Source: Hyphomicrobium sp. (lineage in GTDB: Bacteria > Pseudomonadota > Alphaproteobacteria > Rhizobiales > Hyphomicrobiaceae). From it: a DNA stretch of 54,306 nucleotides. Numbering within the stretch: the first letter of the stretch is position 1; every line of letters begins with the position of its first letter. The position numbers and the translations under genes were made by a program. Below, piece by piece: positions 25,713 to 34,693 of the stretch. The stretch spans positions 1 to 54,306 of the forward strand of contig JASBSU010000048.1 of the NCBI GenBank assembly GCA_030148725.1. The letters are read 5' to 3'. Under the pieces are notes generated by a model. It searched no databases. It had not been told where the DNA came from and worked only from the letters and a program-made list of their open reading frames with translations.

Positions 25713-26537
25713 TCAGGCAGTCAGCCGGCCTCTGGTCACCGTTTCACTTTGCTCGACAGGGCAGCTCTGATCATGCGCCCAGTCGGAAAAGCTCGGATAG
25801 TAGACGTGAACATCCGTGAAGCCAGCGCGCACTGCGGCAGCGGCGGCTAGCGCTGCGCGTCCGCCTGCGTCGCACAGCGTCACGAGTTGCGAGCCGTCCT
25901 CGATACCGGCGTCGGCCAGAAGCTTTCTCAGCTCGGCTGCTGCGCGGAAACGTCCGCCCTCAAGCAGTTGTGCGTGTGGCAATGCGTGTGATCCAGGCAA
26001 ATGTCCCCCGCGCGGGTTCTGACGAAGGTCCTTGCCATCGAACTCCGCGGGCGTGCGCACGTCGAGAATGCCCACTTCGCTGTCGAGCTTCGCCTTCAAC
26101 TTAGCGCGGTCGATGAGATGGACCGGGCCCGCATTCTTGCCGGCTCGAAAGTCAGCGGTTGCGGCAAGCGGCTCGGCCTGCAGCGCAGGGCGCTCTCCTT
26201 CAATCGCCGGCCATCCTCCGTTCAGGATGCGCGCGTCCACTCCGAGATATTGCAGGATCAGCCACGCGCGGGAGGCTTCGATCATTCGTCCATCGTCATA
26301 GACCACGACCTGGTCAGCGCCGCCAATGCCGAGCGCCGCGATCTCGCGCTGCCAATACGGCGTGTCGTCGAACGCCGTCGCACTCGATCGCGCTTTCGGC
26401 TCCCACTGCTCGATCGGGATGCGCACCGCTCCAGCGGCGTGGCCCGCATCGAATGCACGCTGATTACGGGCATCCAGCAACCGTATGGCTCCCGCTCCCG
26501 GCAGTTCGGTCGGCTCAACGATCGGATCGAGTGACAT
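25713..26537 (-). CDS. Cytosolic two-domain rhodanese/sulfurtransferase
   Basis: This 273-residue protein has two rhodanese domains and no signal peptide. The N-terminal domain has a degenerate loop (YDDGRMIE). The C-terminal one carries the active cysteine loop CDAGGRA near residue 230 and LLDVRTPAEFDGKD. It is a cytosolic counterpart of the periplasmic sulfurtransferase at 16868, though clearly a different lineage. I chose the ATG at 26537, which has GGAG 8 bp upstream; the longer frame to 26576 is less likely. It converges on the CysB-like gene. Thiosulfate or mercaptopyruvate could be the donor. Confidence 0.9.
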   Translation of the reverse strand: MSLDPIVEPTELPGAGAIRLLDARNQRAFDAGHAAGAVRIPIEQWEPKARSSATAFDDTPYWQREIAALGIGGADQVVVYDDGRMIEASRAWLILQYLGVDARILNGGWPAIEGERPALQAEPLAATADFRAGKNAGPVHLIDRAKLKAKLDSEVGILDVRTPAEFDGKDLRQNPRGGHLPGSHALPHAQLLEGGRFRAAAELRKLLADAGIEDGSQLVTLCDAGGRAALAAAAAVRAGFTDVHVYYPSFSDWAHDQSCPVEQSETVTRGRLTA

Positions 26538-26861
26538 TCCTTTTACTCCGCGTATCTGGCTGACTTTCGAGACCACACGGCTAGCCTGGCCCTAATGCGC
26601 CTATAGGCCGTCGGATCCTCCTCTCTAATGAAGAAAAACTGCGTTGCTTATTCCAATGCCGCAAAGCAAGGCCCTTTGGGACGGGAGCGATTTGGTTATG
26701 AGAAATGCTTCGTTGCAATGGCGATGTCCGCTGCTAGCGTCGAAGCGCGACAACGATCGTGCGCGAGGCCGAGCCGGCGACGCCGGAGGGTCTGATGCGC
26801 ACGAGCCAGTGTTGCGATGGCGTTCCACCATTCCAAGTCTTCCTTCCCAGACAAATCCTCT
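26538..26861 (+). ncRNA. Possible small RNA or attenuated leader ending in a strong terminator
   Basis: No protein gene lies on the plus strand here, yet the segment ends in a canonical terminator (26862-26892). It could therefore be an sRNA, or a regulated leader of the 133-residue gene that starts 12 bp after the terminator. I recognise no Rfam family and no clear riboswitch core; short hairpins such as CCGGCGACGCCGG are present. The 5' end is not defined. Confidence 0.3.
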
Positions 26862-26892
26862 GAGCCCCATTTGCGAGTGGGGCTCTTTTTTT
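26862..26892 (+). terminator. Strong intrinsic terminator
   Basis: A perfect 8-bp stem GAGCCCCA/TGGGGCTC with an 8-nt loop is followed by seven T residues. It ends 11 bp before the ATG at 26904 and no plus-strand gene precedes it, so it terminates a non-coding transcript or works as an attenuator. Confidence 0.9.
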
Positions 26893-26903
26893 GGGGCGGC
26901 GGC

Positions 26904-27305
26904 ATGACCTGCGATCCCGCGCTCGCTCGGCTCGATCACCGGCTGATGCATGCGCGGAAGGCGGAGCGCCTGGTGCCGTATGCGATCCGGGCTACCAGCG
27001 ACTGGAAGCCAACCCCTCAGCTCTGTCATGAGAACGTTCGCTGGTGGGTGGCGCGGCATGAGGGATGTTCCATTGCCGCAGGATGGCTCGTCTTTGACTT
27101 CTCCCGCGCCTCGAACGGCGTGATCGACATCGTTCGCTTTGTCGCTCATTCCGCACTTTACGACCCGCAAGACGGACTCATCGACATCACGCCCTCACGC
27201 GGCGCAGGACGTTATCCCTTCGTTCTGCATCCCGGGCCTGCCGGGGAGTTTGCAGAGCTTGTATCGGCGGGCACGACCTTTCTCGACTGCCGAGCGGCAA
27301 GCTGA
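26904..27305 (+). CDS. Hypothetical protein downstream of a terminator
   Basis: A 133-residue soluble protein rich in Trp, His and Arg (CHENVRWWVARHEGC; WLVFDFSRA; DGLIDITPSRGAGRYPFVLH). The pattern of a conserved N-V-x-x-W-V followed by F-V-A-H-S and D-I-T-P resembles short hypothetical proteins common on rhizobial chromosomes and plasmids; function unknown. I chose the ATG at 26904 because the longer frame to 26817 runs through the intrinsic terminator stem. The ribosome site is weak. It is followed after 108 bp by a small membrane protein gene. Confidence 0.6.
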   Translation: MTCDPALARLDHRLMHARKAERLVPYAIRATSDWKPTPQLCHENVRWWVARHEGCSIAAGWLVFDFSRASNGVIDIVRFVAHSALYDPQDGLIDITPSRGAGRYPFVLHPGPAGEFAELVSAGTTFLDCRAAS

Positions 27306-27413
27306 CCCGAAAATGCAATTCTCAATTTCGTATTGGTCACGCCGAGACTTTCGGCGCACGAGTCAGCGCGGGATAGGCCGCACTTTCAGCAGAGTCTCCG
27401 CGGTTGTAATGCC

Positions 27414-27671
27414 ATGCTCACGGCAACGGACTACTGGATCAGCTGGTCGATCATAGGAGCCCTTTCGGGCGTCCTGTCTTACCTTGGGCGGCGGCCGCTT
27501 GCGGATGCGCTGTTCACCCGCATGTTTGACGGCATTCTCGGGGCGTGCGTCGGCGGAGAGATCGTCCGGCGATGGGATGCGACGCAGGCCGTCGCTGCCA
27601 CAGGATTGCTTGGTGCCGCGTTTGGCAGCGTCCTCTTCCTCTACGTCTTAAATCGAATGCGGCCCGCCTAG
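27414..27671 (+). CDS. Small integral membrane protein (GlsB/YeaQ/YmgE-like)
   Basis: This 85-residue protein has three predicted membrane segments with glycine-rich packing (SIIGALSGVLSYLG; GILGACVGGEI; GLLGAAFGSVLFLYVL). That resembles the transglycosylase-associated GlsB/YeaQ family, though the match is only general. I chose the ATG at 27414; upstream residues to 27333 are not hydrophobic and look non-coding. Its TAG stop shares a CTAG with the convergent FAD protein. Role unknown, possibly envelope stress. Confidence 0.6.
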   Translation: MLTATDYWISWSIIGALSGVLSYLGRRPLADALFTRMFDGILGACVGGEIVRRWDATQAVAATGLLGAAFGSVLFLYVLNRMRPA

Positions 27672-29020
27672 CTCGCAAGCCGCGATCGATTTCGCTGCAG
27701 GACTTGCGTCAGACGTGCGCAATGCTGTCGGATGTCGGGGATTCCGACCGCCTCCCAGAACTGCCCGCGTGTCAGTGGGCCTATTGCGTACAGATCATCG
27801 GCCTCCCGCCCGGCCGCATCGATCAGGGCGCCGGATGCTGAAACCCTTAGCCCGAAACCGTGCGGGCCCGGTTGCGCGATCCCGTTGCGGAGTATGCCCG
27901 TCAACAGAGGACTGCGCGCGGTACGCGGGTCGAGTTCGAACCCCGTGCATTCGATGATGGCGTCGACGCGTAGCATTGCCGCTTCCTGGGTACCCCGGCG
28001 TCGATAGATGACATCAGCCGGACCGGCTGCTGCCTCTTGGATCGACAGCACGCGCCCGGCGATGACATCCAACTGGTCGCGGCTCCTCAATTCCTCCAGC
28101 GCCGCGGCGATCGACGGCGCAAGACGATGCCTGCGCACGTCGTACCACGCGCGTGCATGCCTTATGAACCGTCGTTGCTCCTCGTTCCCTAGGCTCTGCC
28201 ACAACGCTTGAGCATGTGGCCGTATGCCGTCGAGAACAGAACGCCAGTCTTGGCCATCCTGCTCGGCTACTGCGACACGCTCGCGGAACCAGCGCCAGAC
28301 ATGGCTGAACGGAGCTCCGAACGGGATCTCGGTCCGGTCGATGGGGAGCGGCTCGACCGGCCTGTGGACGGCTGGAAGAAATCCATGCCGGGACATCATC
28401 GTTATTTTCCCGCCGTAGCGTGCGGCAACCAACAGCTGCACGTGATCTAGGGCCGAATGTCCCGTGCCAAGGATCAGCACATGCCCGATCCCTGCAAGCG
28501 CGGCGGCCGAGAACTCTCCCCATGCCGGAAGTGTGTTCGACCGCTCCGCAGGCTCCTTGAGCGCGTAGCCCGACGCTAGCACGGCGACATCGGCCTCGAG
28601 CAAGCGGCCATCCGTCAGCATGACGCGGACGCCGCCTTGTTCACTTCGTTCCAGGCCAACCGCCACGGCGCGCACGTGAAAAGCGCCGAGAGCACCGACC
28701 TGCTCTGCGAGGTAGGCTCCAAATGCTCGCCGCGGCACGAAGCGGAAGCTCCCCTCGCCGGTGACGCCTGCCGCCACATCGTTTCGGTCGAGCCAGTCTA
28801 AAAAGTGACCGGGATCGTCCTGGTAGGCGCTCATATTTGCGGCGTGGACGTTGAGCAGATGAAAAGGCGCCGCCTCACCATAGGCAAATCCGCGTCCCAG
28901 TTCCGATCGCGGCTCTATGATCGTCACGGACGCCGCCCGCTGCTGCAATAAACCGATTGCGAGCAGGGCACCGCTCGCTCCCCCGCCGATGATCACGACG
29001 TGCTGGCTCGCCTCGCTCAT
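27668..29020 (-). CDS. FAD/NAD(P)-binding oxidoreductase (copy 2), next to ssu
   Basis: This 450-residue protein has VVIIGGGASGALLAIGLL at the N-terminus, the family signature GFAYGEAAPFHLLNVHAANMSAY and a second nucleotide site HVLILGTGHSALD. It shares domain order and many segments with copy 1 (22181-23542), including a W-D/W-Y region with R-H-A-R-x-W. It lies downstream of ssuB on the same strand (17-bp gap), so it is probably the last gene of the ssuD-ssuC-ssuB unit. A role as flavin/NAD(P)H-dependent partner in sulfonate oxidation is plausible; a conventional SsuE-type flavin reductase is absent from the window. Confidence 0.86.
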   Translation of the reverse strand: MSEASQHVVIIGGGASGALLAIGLLQQRAASVTIIEPRSELGRGFAYGEAAPFHLLNVHAANMSAYQDDPGHFLDWLDRNDVAAGVTGEGSFRFVPRRAFGAYLAEQVGALGAFHVRAVAVGLERSEQGGVRVMLTDGRLLEADVAVLASGYALKEPAERSNTLPAWGEFSAAALAGIGHVLILGTGHSALDHVQLLVAARYGGKITMMSRHGFLPAVHRPVEPLPIDRTEIPFGAPFSHVWRWFRERVAVAEQDGQDWRSVLDGIRPHAQALWQSLGNEEQRRFIRHARAWYDVRRHRLAPSIAAALEELRSRDQLDVIAGRVLSIQEAAAGPADVIYRRRGTQEAAMLRVDAIIECTGFELDPRTARSPLLTGILRNGIAQPGPHGFGLRVSASGALIDAAGREADDLYAIGPLTRGQFWEAVGIPDIRQHCARLTQVLQRNRSRLAS

Positions 29021-29037
29021 GGAATGACCGTCGATCC

Positions 29038-29838
29038 TCAGACCTGATCCAGGATCTTCGATTGCAGAGCGACGGTGAGAGGATCGATGCGGCGTCGCGG
29101 GCGCGGCAGATCCACATCTACATCGTACGTGACACGGCCATCTCTGATCACGACGACCCTGTCGGCCAGCGCGACGGCCTCCGCGACATCATGCGTGATG
29201 AGCAGCGTCGTGAAACGATGTCGGAGCCACAGCCGCTCCAGGAGTGCGTGCATTTCGCTGCGCGTCAGAGCATCGAGCGCCCCAAACGGCTCGTCCAGAA
29301 GTAGCACCGCTGGATGCCCGACAAGGACGCGGGCCAGCGCCACACGTTGCCGCTGACCACCCGAAAGGACCGCCGGCCAGTCGTTCTGCCGATCCTCGAG
29401 GCCGACGTCGCGAAGCGCCGTAAGCGCCGTTTCCTTCCAGCCAGGCATGCGCGCGATGCCGACGTTGCTCAGTACAGTCTGCCAGGGAAGCAGCCGCGCA
29501 TCCTGGAACAACAGTCGGACGGACTTCTGCAGGCTCGTCACCTCGTTGCCGTCGATCAGCACCCGGCCATCGTTCGGACGATCGAGTCCGACGATCAGGC
29601 GCATGAGCGTCGACTTGCCGACACCGGAGCGACCGACGACGGCAACGAACTGTCGCGCCGGGATATCGAGCGTGAGGCCCTGCAGAACTTTGCGCGCGCC
29701 GAATGCGACATGCAGGTTGTCGAGCTCCAACGGGACGCCGAGGAGCTTCTGCCCTGCCGCATCGGCATCCTCGCCATCAACCACGCCATCAGCCGCCACC
29801 GCACCAGCTTGCTCGATTTTCCTAACAATCGGCGACAT
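29038..29838 (-). CDS. ssuB: Aliphatic sulfonate ABC transporter, ATP-binding protein
   Basis: This 266-residue ATPase has Walker A (GRSGVGKST), the SsuB-type Q-loop LLFQDARLLPW, signature LSGGQRQR, Walker B LLLLDEP and switch LITHD. The G-R-S-G-V-G-K-S-T form and F-Q-D-A-R-L-L-P-W are characteristic of SsuB. I chose the ATG at 29838, 17 bp after the permease stop; the longer frame to 30141 lies within the permease. It belongs to the ssuD-ssuC-ssuB operon and energises sulfonate import. Confidence 0.93.
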   Translation of the reverse strand: MSPIVRKIEQAGAVAADGVVDGEDADAAGQKLLGVPLELDNLHVAFGARKVLQGLTLDIPARQFVAVVGRSGVGKSTLMRLIVGLDRPNDGRVLIDGNEVTSLQKSVRLLFQDARLLPWQTVLSNVGIARMPGWKETALTALRDVGLEDRQNDWPAVLSGGQRQRVALARVLVGHPAVLLLDEPFGALDALTRSEMHALLERLWLRHRFTTLLITHDVAEAVALADRVVVIRDGRVTYDVDVDLPRPRRRIDPLTVALQSKILDQV

Positions 29839-29855
29839 GTCACTCCGAATCCCGA

Positions 29856-30650
29856 CTACGCGGCATTGCCCGCGGCGTGGTAGGCGGGATGCCAGGCTAG
29901 AACGCGGTGCTCGATGAGCTTGGTCGCAACGTCCGCCGCCTTGCCCAGCAGCGCGTAGATGATGATGCCGAGCACCACGACGTCCGTATGCAGGAACTCG
30001 CGCGCGTTCATGGTCATGTATCCGATGCCCGATGATGCGGCGATGGTTTCGGCAACGATGAGCGTCAGCCACATGATGCCAAGAGCATAGCGCAGGCCGA
30101 CCAGCACCGACGGCAAGGCACCGGGCAGCACCACGCGCCAAAAGATGGCAAAAGGTCCGAGCCCGTTAACGCGCGCCATCTCGATCAGGCCGCGATCCAC
30201 CGTCCGGATGCCGTGGAATGTGTTGAGATAGATCGGGAACAGCGTGCCGATCGCTACCAGGAACACCTTCGCCATCTCGTCGATCCCGAACCAGAGGATC
30301 ACCATCGGTATGACGGCGAGATGCGGAACGTTGCGGAACATCTGCAGCGCTGAATCCAGTAGTAACTCCGCGTGCCGCGATGTCCCGTTTATCACGCCCA
30401 GCAAGAAGCCGAGTCCGCCGCCCAGCAGCAAGCCGAGAAACGCTCGATTGGAACTGATCGCGACGTGATGCAGCAGCGCGCCGCTTCGGAGCGTATCCCA
30501 GAATGCCATCGCCACTTGGCTCGGCGCCGGCAAGAGGCGCGCCTCGACGAAGCCGCCTCGCGCTGCCAGCTCCCAGATGGCCAACACCGCGATCGGCACA
30601 AGCCATGGGACGATGCCGCCGGCCCCGCGGAGTACGCTGCGGGAGGCCAT
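29856..30650 (-). CDS. ssuC: Aliphatic sulfonate ABC transporter, permease
   Basis: This 264-residue inner-membrane permease has six membrane segments and the coupling loop VDRGLIEMARVNGLG ... LPGALPSVLVGL. SsuC-specific context is strong: it starts within the ssuD stop (1-bp TGATG overlap) and is followed by ssuB. The operon order ssuD-ssuC-ssuB is usual, while ssuA is transcribed divergently here. Confidence 0.94.
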   Translation of the reverse strand: MASRSVLRGAGGIVPWLVPIAVLAIWELAARGGFVEARLLPAPSQVAMAFWDTLRSGALLHHVAISSNRAFLGLLLGGGLGFLLGVINGTSRHAELLLDSALQMFRNVPHLAVIPMVILWFGIDEMAKVFLVAIGTLFPIYLNTFHGIRTVDRGLIEMARVNGLGPFAIFWRVVLPGALPSVLVGLRYALGIMWLTLIVAETIAASSGIGYMTMNAREFLHTDVVVLGIIIYALLGKAADVATKLIEHRVLAWHPAYHAAGNAA

Positions 30651-31843
30651 TACGACTGACCCAAGTGCCGCACAGCCGGCAGTTGGTCATTGGCAATGGC
30701 CTCGCCAATCGGTCCCCCGCGATCGGAGCGCAGCACCGGTGAGGCATGCGCAAGCGGCAGCAGCGGGAACACCAGCTCGGCGAACCGATAAGCTTCCTCG
30801 AGGTGCGGGTATCCCGAGAAAATGAACGTCCCGACGCCGACCCGCATGTACTCCTTGATGCGCTCCGCCACAGTCCTTGGATCGCCGACGAGCGCAGTGC
30901 CCGCACCGCCACGCACGAGACCTACTCCAGCCCAAAGATTGGGGCTGACCTCCAGCTTGTCCCGATTGCCGCCATGCAGCGCCAGCATCCGCTTCTGGCC
31001 AATCGAATCCATGCGCTCGAAAGTCTTCTGCGCCTTGACCAGGGTTTCCTCGTCGAGGTGTTTCAGGAGATCGTTGGCTGCCCGCCATGCGGCATCATTC
31101 GTCTCGCGCACGATCACGTGCAGGCGGATGCCATAGTCGAGCCGGCGCCCGCGCGCGTCGGCTGCCTTCTGGACCGCTTCCAGCTTCTTGCCCACTTCCG
31201 TCGGCGGCTCGCCCCAGGTCAGATAGGTGTCGACGGCGTCGGCTGCGACGGCGATCCCCGCGTCGGACGATCCACCGAAATACAGTGGCGGATGCGGCTT
31301 CTGGAGTGGCGGAAACAGCAGGTGTCCGTCCTCGATCTTTATGTGCCGGCCCTCGTAGTTGACGTGCGCTCCGGCAAGCAGCTGCTTGTAGACTTCCAGA
31401 AATTCCTTCGTGACGACGTAGCGCTCGTCATGCGGCAGGAAAATACCGTCACCCTTATTCTCGACCGGATCTCCGCCCGTGACGACATTGATGATGAGCC
31501 GACCATCGGTTATCCGGTCCAGCGTCGCCGTCATCCGAGCAGCAACTGCCGGCGACAACAGGCCCGGTCGCACGGCCACGATGAAACGCAGCGACTTCGT
31601 GTGTGGCGCCACGGCCGACGCGACGACCCAGGAATCCTCACAGCTCCGGCCCGTCGGCAGCAGCACGCCGTAATAGCCGAGCTTGTCGGACGCCTCCGCC
31701 ACCTGGCGCAGATAGGAAAGATCGACTTGCCGGCCGCCGATTGCCGAGCCGAGATATCGCCCGTCACCGTGCGTCGGCAGAAACCAATGGACGTTCGCCT
31801 TCTGCGCAGGTGCGACCGGCACGTTGTATCTCCGCTCGTTCAT
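30650..31843 (-). CDS. ssuD: FMNH2-dependent alkanesulfonate monooxygenase
   Basis: SsuD uses reduced flavin and O2 to release sulfite from alkanesulfonates, giving the aldehyde. The 397-residue protein is a luciferase-fold barrel with [13 protein letters not shown], the conserved cysteine in TGRSCEDSW, the [17 protein letters not shown] block and [13 protein letters not shown] near the C-terminus, all typical of SsuD. I chose the ATG at 31843; the extension to 31897 overlaps the probable promoter. First gene of the operon, divergent from ssuA. No dedicated flavin reductase (ssuE) is visible. Confidence 0.95.
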   Translation of the reverse strand: MNERRYNVPVAPAQKANVHWFLPTHGDGRYLGSAIGGRQVDLSYLRQVAEASDKLGYYGVLLPTGRSCEDSWVVASAVAPHTKSLRFIVAVRPGLLSPAVAARMTATLDRITDGRLIINVVTGGDPVENKGDGIFLPHDERYVVTKEFLEVYKQLLAGAHVNYEGRHIKIEDGHLLFPPLQKPHPPLYFGGSSDAGIAVAADAVDTYLTWGEPPTEVGKKLEAVQKAADARGRRLDYGIRLHVIVRETNDAAWRAANDLLKHLDEETLVKAQKTFERMDSIGQKRMLALHGGNRDKLEVSPNLWAGVGLVRGGAGTALVGDPRTVAERIKEYMRVGVGTFIFSGYPHLEEAYRFAELVFPLLPLAHASPVLRSDRGGPIGEAIANDQLPAVRHLGQS

Positions 31844-31870
31844 CGATGACGCAATGCGTGCCAACGTTCT

Positions 31871-31886
31871 CCGTTCGCGTGAACGG
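31871..31886. promoter_or_regulatory. Palindrome in the ssuD-ssuA divergent promoter
   Basis: CCGTTCGCGTGAACGG, a 6-4-6 perfect inverted repeat, lies 28 bp upstream of ssuD in the 221-bp divergent gap. It could be an operator for the ssu locus. It is not obviously a CysB site, and the binding factor is unknown. Confidence 0.4.
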
Positions 31887-32064
31887 GAAGTCGGCACAGC
31901 ATCACCAGTGTCGAACTTATCGGGCGCCGTCGGCTATCGAAGCAAACAAGAAGTTGCGAATTGCTTTTCTGATTTTCGTATTGGATCGCCGCTCAGCCTT
32001 GGCCGCATCAGTGACGCTTGCCGGGGCACTCCGCCTCGACAGCGATTTGCATTCAGGATCTCAA

Positions 32065-33039
32065 ATGAAGCGACACACCTTCTCGCTTGGACTCGCCGCA
32101 CTCGGCGCGCTCCTCGCGTTCTCCACAGGCGTCAGCGCCGCCGACGAACTCAAGAAGCTGCGCATCGGACACCAGAAATCTTCCACGCTCGTCACCGTGC
32201 TGAAGACGAACGGCGCGCTAGAGAAGGAACTCAACAAGCTCGGCTTCACTGTCGTGTGGTCCGAGTTTCCGAGCGGGCTTCCTCTGCTCGAAGCGCTCAA
32301 TGTCGGCGCCGTCGATCTGTCCGGCGACGTTGCTGATACGGTCCCCGTATTCGCCCAAGCCGCCGGCGCAAAGCTGACCTATGTCGCGACCGAGGCTCCC
32401 TCGCCGGAAGCGCAGGCATTGATCGTCAAGGCGGACTCCCCGATCAAGTCCATCGCCGACCTCAAGGGCAAGAAGGTCGCCGTCACCAAGGCGGCCGGCG
32501 TGCATTATCTCCTGATCAAGCAGCTGAACGGTGCCGGCCTCAAGTTCTCGGACATCGAGCCGGCGTTCCTCACCCCAGCAGATGGCCGCGCGGCCTTCGA
32601 GAAGGGTGCTGTCGACGCCTGGATCGTTTGGGACCCATTCGTGTCTGCGGCCCAGAAGCAATCGAACGTCCGCATTCTCGCTGACAGCAAAGGCTACGCC
32701 GACTACGCGCGCTACTATCTTGCCTCCTCCGCCTTCGCCGCCGAGCATCCGGACGTTCTTCGCCTCTTCTTCGACAAGCTGCAGGAGACGGGCAAATGGG
32801 TGAAGGCCAATCCGGCCGATGCCGCCAAGATCCTCGCGCCCGTGTGGGGTCTCAAAGAAGACGTTGTCGAACTCGCCAATGGCCGCCGCAGCTATGATGT
32901 GCGCGCCGTGACCGTCGACAACCTCGGCGAAGTGCAGAAGATCGCCGACACGTTCCTGGCTGAAGGCGCGCTGCCGAAGGCGATCAAGGCCAGCGACGCT
33001 CAGATCTGGTCTCCCGACAAGCAGGCCTCAGCCAAGTAA
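32065..33039 (+). CDS. ssuA: Aliphatic sulfonate ABC transporter, substrate-binding protein
   Basis: This 324-residue periplasmic protein has a Sec signal (MKRHTFSLGLAALGALLAFS ... VSA|ADELKKLRIGHQKSS). Family features are LPLLEALNVGAVDLSGDVADTVP, SIADLKGKKVAVTKAAGVHYLL and WIVWDPFVSA, the latter two being typical SsuA positions. The ATG at 32065 follows AGGA; the much longer frame to 31603 runs antisense through ssuD. Divergent from ssuD, which fits shared control of import and desulfonation. Confidence 0.93.
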   Translation: MKRHTFSLGLAALGALLAFSTGVSAADELKKLRIGHQKSSTLVTVLKTNGALEKELNKLGFTVVWSEFPSGLPLLEALNVGAVDLSGDVADTVPVFAQAAGAKLTYVATEAPSPEAQALIVKADSPIKSIADLKGKKVAVTKAAGVHYLLIKQLNGAGLKFSDIEPAFLTPADGRAAFEKGAVDAWIVWDPFVSAAQKQSNVRILADSKGYADYARYYLASSAFAAEHPDVLRLFFDKLQETGKWVKANPADAAKILAPVWGLKEDVVELANGRRSYDVRAVTVDNLGEVQKIADTFLAEGALPKAIKASDAQIWSPDKQASAK

Positions 33040-33052
33040 GAAATGCCGCGGC

Positions 33053-33082
33053 AGCCCGGGGACATCGCAACCCCGGGCTTTC
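33053..33082 (+). terminator. Intrinsic terminator after ssuA
   Basis: A 9-bp stem AGCCCGGGG/CCCCGGGCT with a 9-nt loop, followed by TTC, begins 13 bp after the ssuA stop. Confidence 0.75.
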
Positions 33083-33302
33083 GCATGCCGCCCGTACTGG
33101 AGGCGATTGAGCGCAGGAGCCCGACCAGCGCCTATGTCGGGATGCGAAGGCGAAACAGCTGTGCCGCAAACAGGCAGCCACCCTGTACGCGCCCACACGG
33201 GTCCTGCATTGGCTCTGACTGCTTCCGCTTTTCTTCCTCCTCGGGACACGGTCGTCGCAGTGCGGGCCCGGAGAGCCGTTCGCATAAGCCGGAATCGAGG
33301 GG

Positions 33303-34682
33303 CTAATTCCCAGTTTCACCCGTACTAGCCCTGCGAGAAAACTCAGGCAGATCGAGCCGCGCTTTGAGGCCGCCGAGGCCTGAGTGCCCGAGGCTGATCT
33401 TGCCGCCGTAGAGCTGCACCAGGTCGCGAACGATAGCCAGACCGAGGCCGGATCCCCCGCCCTCATTCCTCCACCGCTCTCCGACATTGAAGACGACATC
33501 CCATGCCTCGGGCGGCAAACCAGGACCGTCGTCCTCGACGACAATCCGGATAACGCCGGCTGCAACCTCGGTGTCGAGCCGCACTGAGACAGCAGTTCTG
33601 GCGTGCTTGCAGGCGTTGTCGATGAGGTTGCCCAAAATCTCGTTCAGATCCTGAACCTCGCAGGCGACCATCACACCGGCCGGAATATCGTTTTCGATGC
33701 GCAAGCCTCGGTCCGCATGTAAACGGGTCAGCGCCCGGACGACGGAGTCTGCTGCTTCGCTGAGGGATGCAGCCACACACGGCTTCGCCCTCGAAGCAGC
33801 AGTTCGCGCCCGTGCGATCTGATAGTCGATCTGGCCTTGCATGCGGCGGCATTGCTCGTAGATCACTGCCGCCGATTGTTCGTCACCTTTCTGTCTGAGC
33901 TGGTGCGCCTCATCGGTCAGGATCGCCAGCGGCGTCTTGAGGCCATGCGCGATGTTCCCTGCCTGCGCGCGGGCGCGCTGAATTTGCTCGCCTGATGCAG
34001 CAAGAAGACTGTTGAGGTCGTCGATGAGTGGCTGCACCTCGTCGGGAAATTGACCGCGCATGTCCGCGGTTGCGCCGGAACGGTAGTTCGCGAAGGCCGT
34101 CCGCAGGCGGCCGATCGGCGCCATGGCATAGGCCAGCAGCAAGCCCGCTATGACGATCATCGAGAGCGAAAACAGGCCGAGCGACCACAAAAGCACGCGG
34201 TTGAACTGGTCGAGGACTTGGTCGAGGTGGCGTTTGTCCGTTCCCATTATGACGCGGGTCGGCTCCTTTTCTCCGCCCATCCAGCGCAGCCGTTCAGCAA
34301 TCAATAGCGCGCCGGTCGGACCCGAAATGTTGTGGTGATGAACCTGCGCGTCGCTGCCGCCATCGACCGGCACCTTCAGCATGGGACCCTCGAGCGAGTT
34401 GGAGCGCGCGGCAGTGACTCCGTTGCGCTGCACCTCCCAATAGAACCCGGAGAGCGGCACCGAGTAGCGCGGATCACTCAAGGCGCGCTGCAACTGAATG
34501 CGACCTCCTTCGTCGACTTCAATGATGCCTTCGAGTTCGTCGAGGTGCTCTTGCAGTTCGTGGTAGAATTGCTCCGCGAGAAAGCCCTTGAATTCGGCGG
34601 ACAGGAGAAATCCGGCGATGGCAACGCCCGCCACCACCCAGATTGCCGCGACGATGATCAGGCGCGTTCGGAGACTGCGCAT
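33303..34682 (-). CDS. PhoQ-like sensor histidine kinase
   Basis: This 459-residue inner-membrane kinase has an N-terminal membrane segment (IIVAAIWVVAGVAIAGFLL), a periplasmic sensor region (~35-165) and a second membrane segment near 170-190. A HAMP-like linker follows, then the H-box NIAHGLKTPLA (about residue 245), N-box EILGNLIDNACKHA and G-boxes EDDGPGLPPE and GSGLGLAI. The H-L-K-T-P-L-A phosphoacceptor is PhoQ-like. It lies 11 bp after the response regulator gene and should control the divergent RND efflux operon. The periplasmic domain contains a histidine trio (VHHHN) that could bind metal (inference). Confidence 0.92.
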   Translation of the reverse strand: MRSLRTRLIIVAAIWVVAGVAIAGFLLSAEFKGFLAEQFYHELQEHLDELEGIIEVDEGGRIQLQRALSDPRYSVPLSGFYWEVQRNGVTAARSNSLEGPMLKVPVDGGSDAQVHHHNISGPTGALLIAERLRWMGGEKEPTRVIMGTDKRHLDQVLDQFNRVLLWSLGLFSLSMIVIAGLLLAYAMAPIGRLRTAFANYRSGATADMRGQFPDEVQPLIDDLNSLLAASGEQIQRARAQAGNIAHGLKTPLAILTDEAHQLRQKGDEQSAAVIYEQCRRMQGQIDYQIARARTAASRAKPCVAASLSEAADSVVRALTRLHADRGLRIENDIPAGVMVACEVQDLNEILGNLIDNACKHARTAVSVRLDTEVAAGVIRIVVEDDGPGLPPEAWDVVFNVGERWRNEGGGSGLGLAIVRDLVQLYGGKISLGHSGLGGLKARLDLPEFSRRASTGETGN

Positions 34683-34693
34683 TGGCTCCTGCC

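Noticed and set aside
26538-26861. Cobalamin, SAM or glycine riboswitch before the 133-residue gene
   Set aside because: None of the conserved core motifs of these riboswitches could be found.
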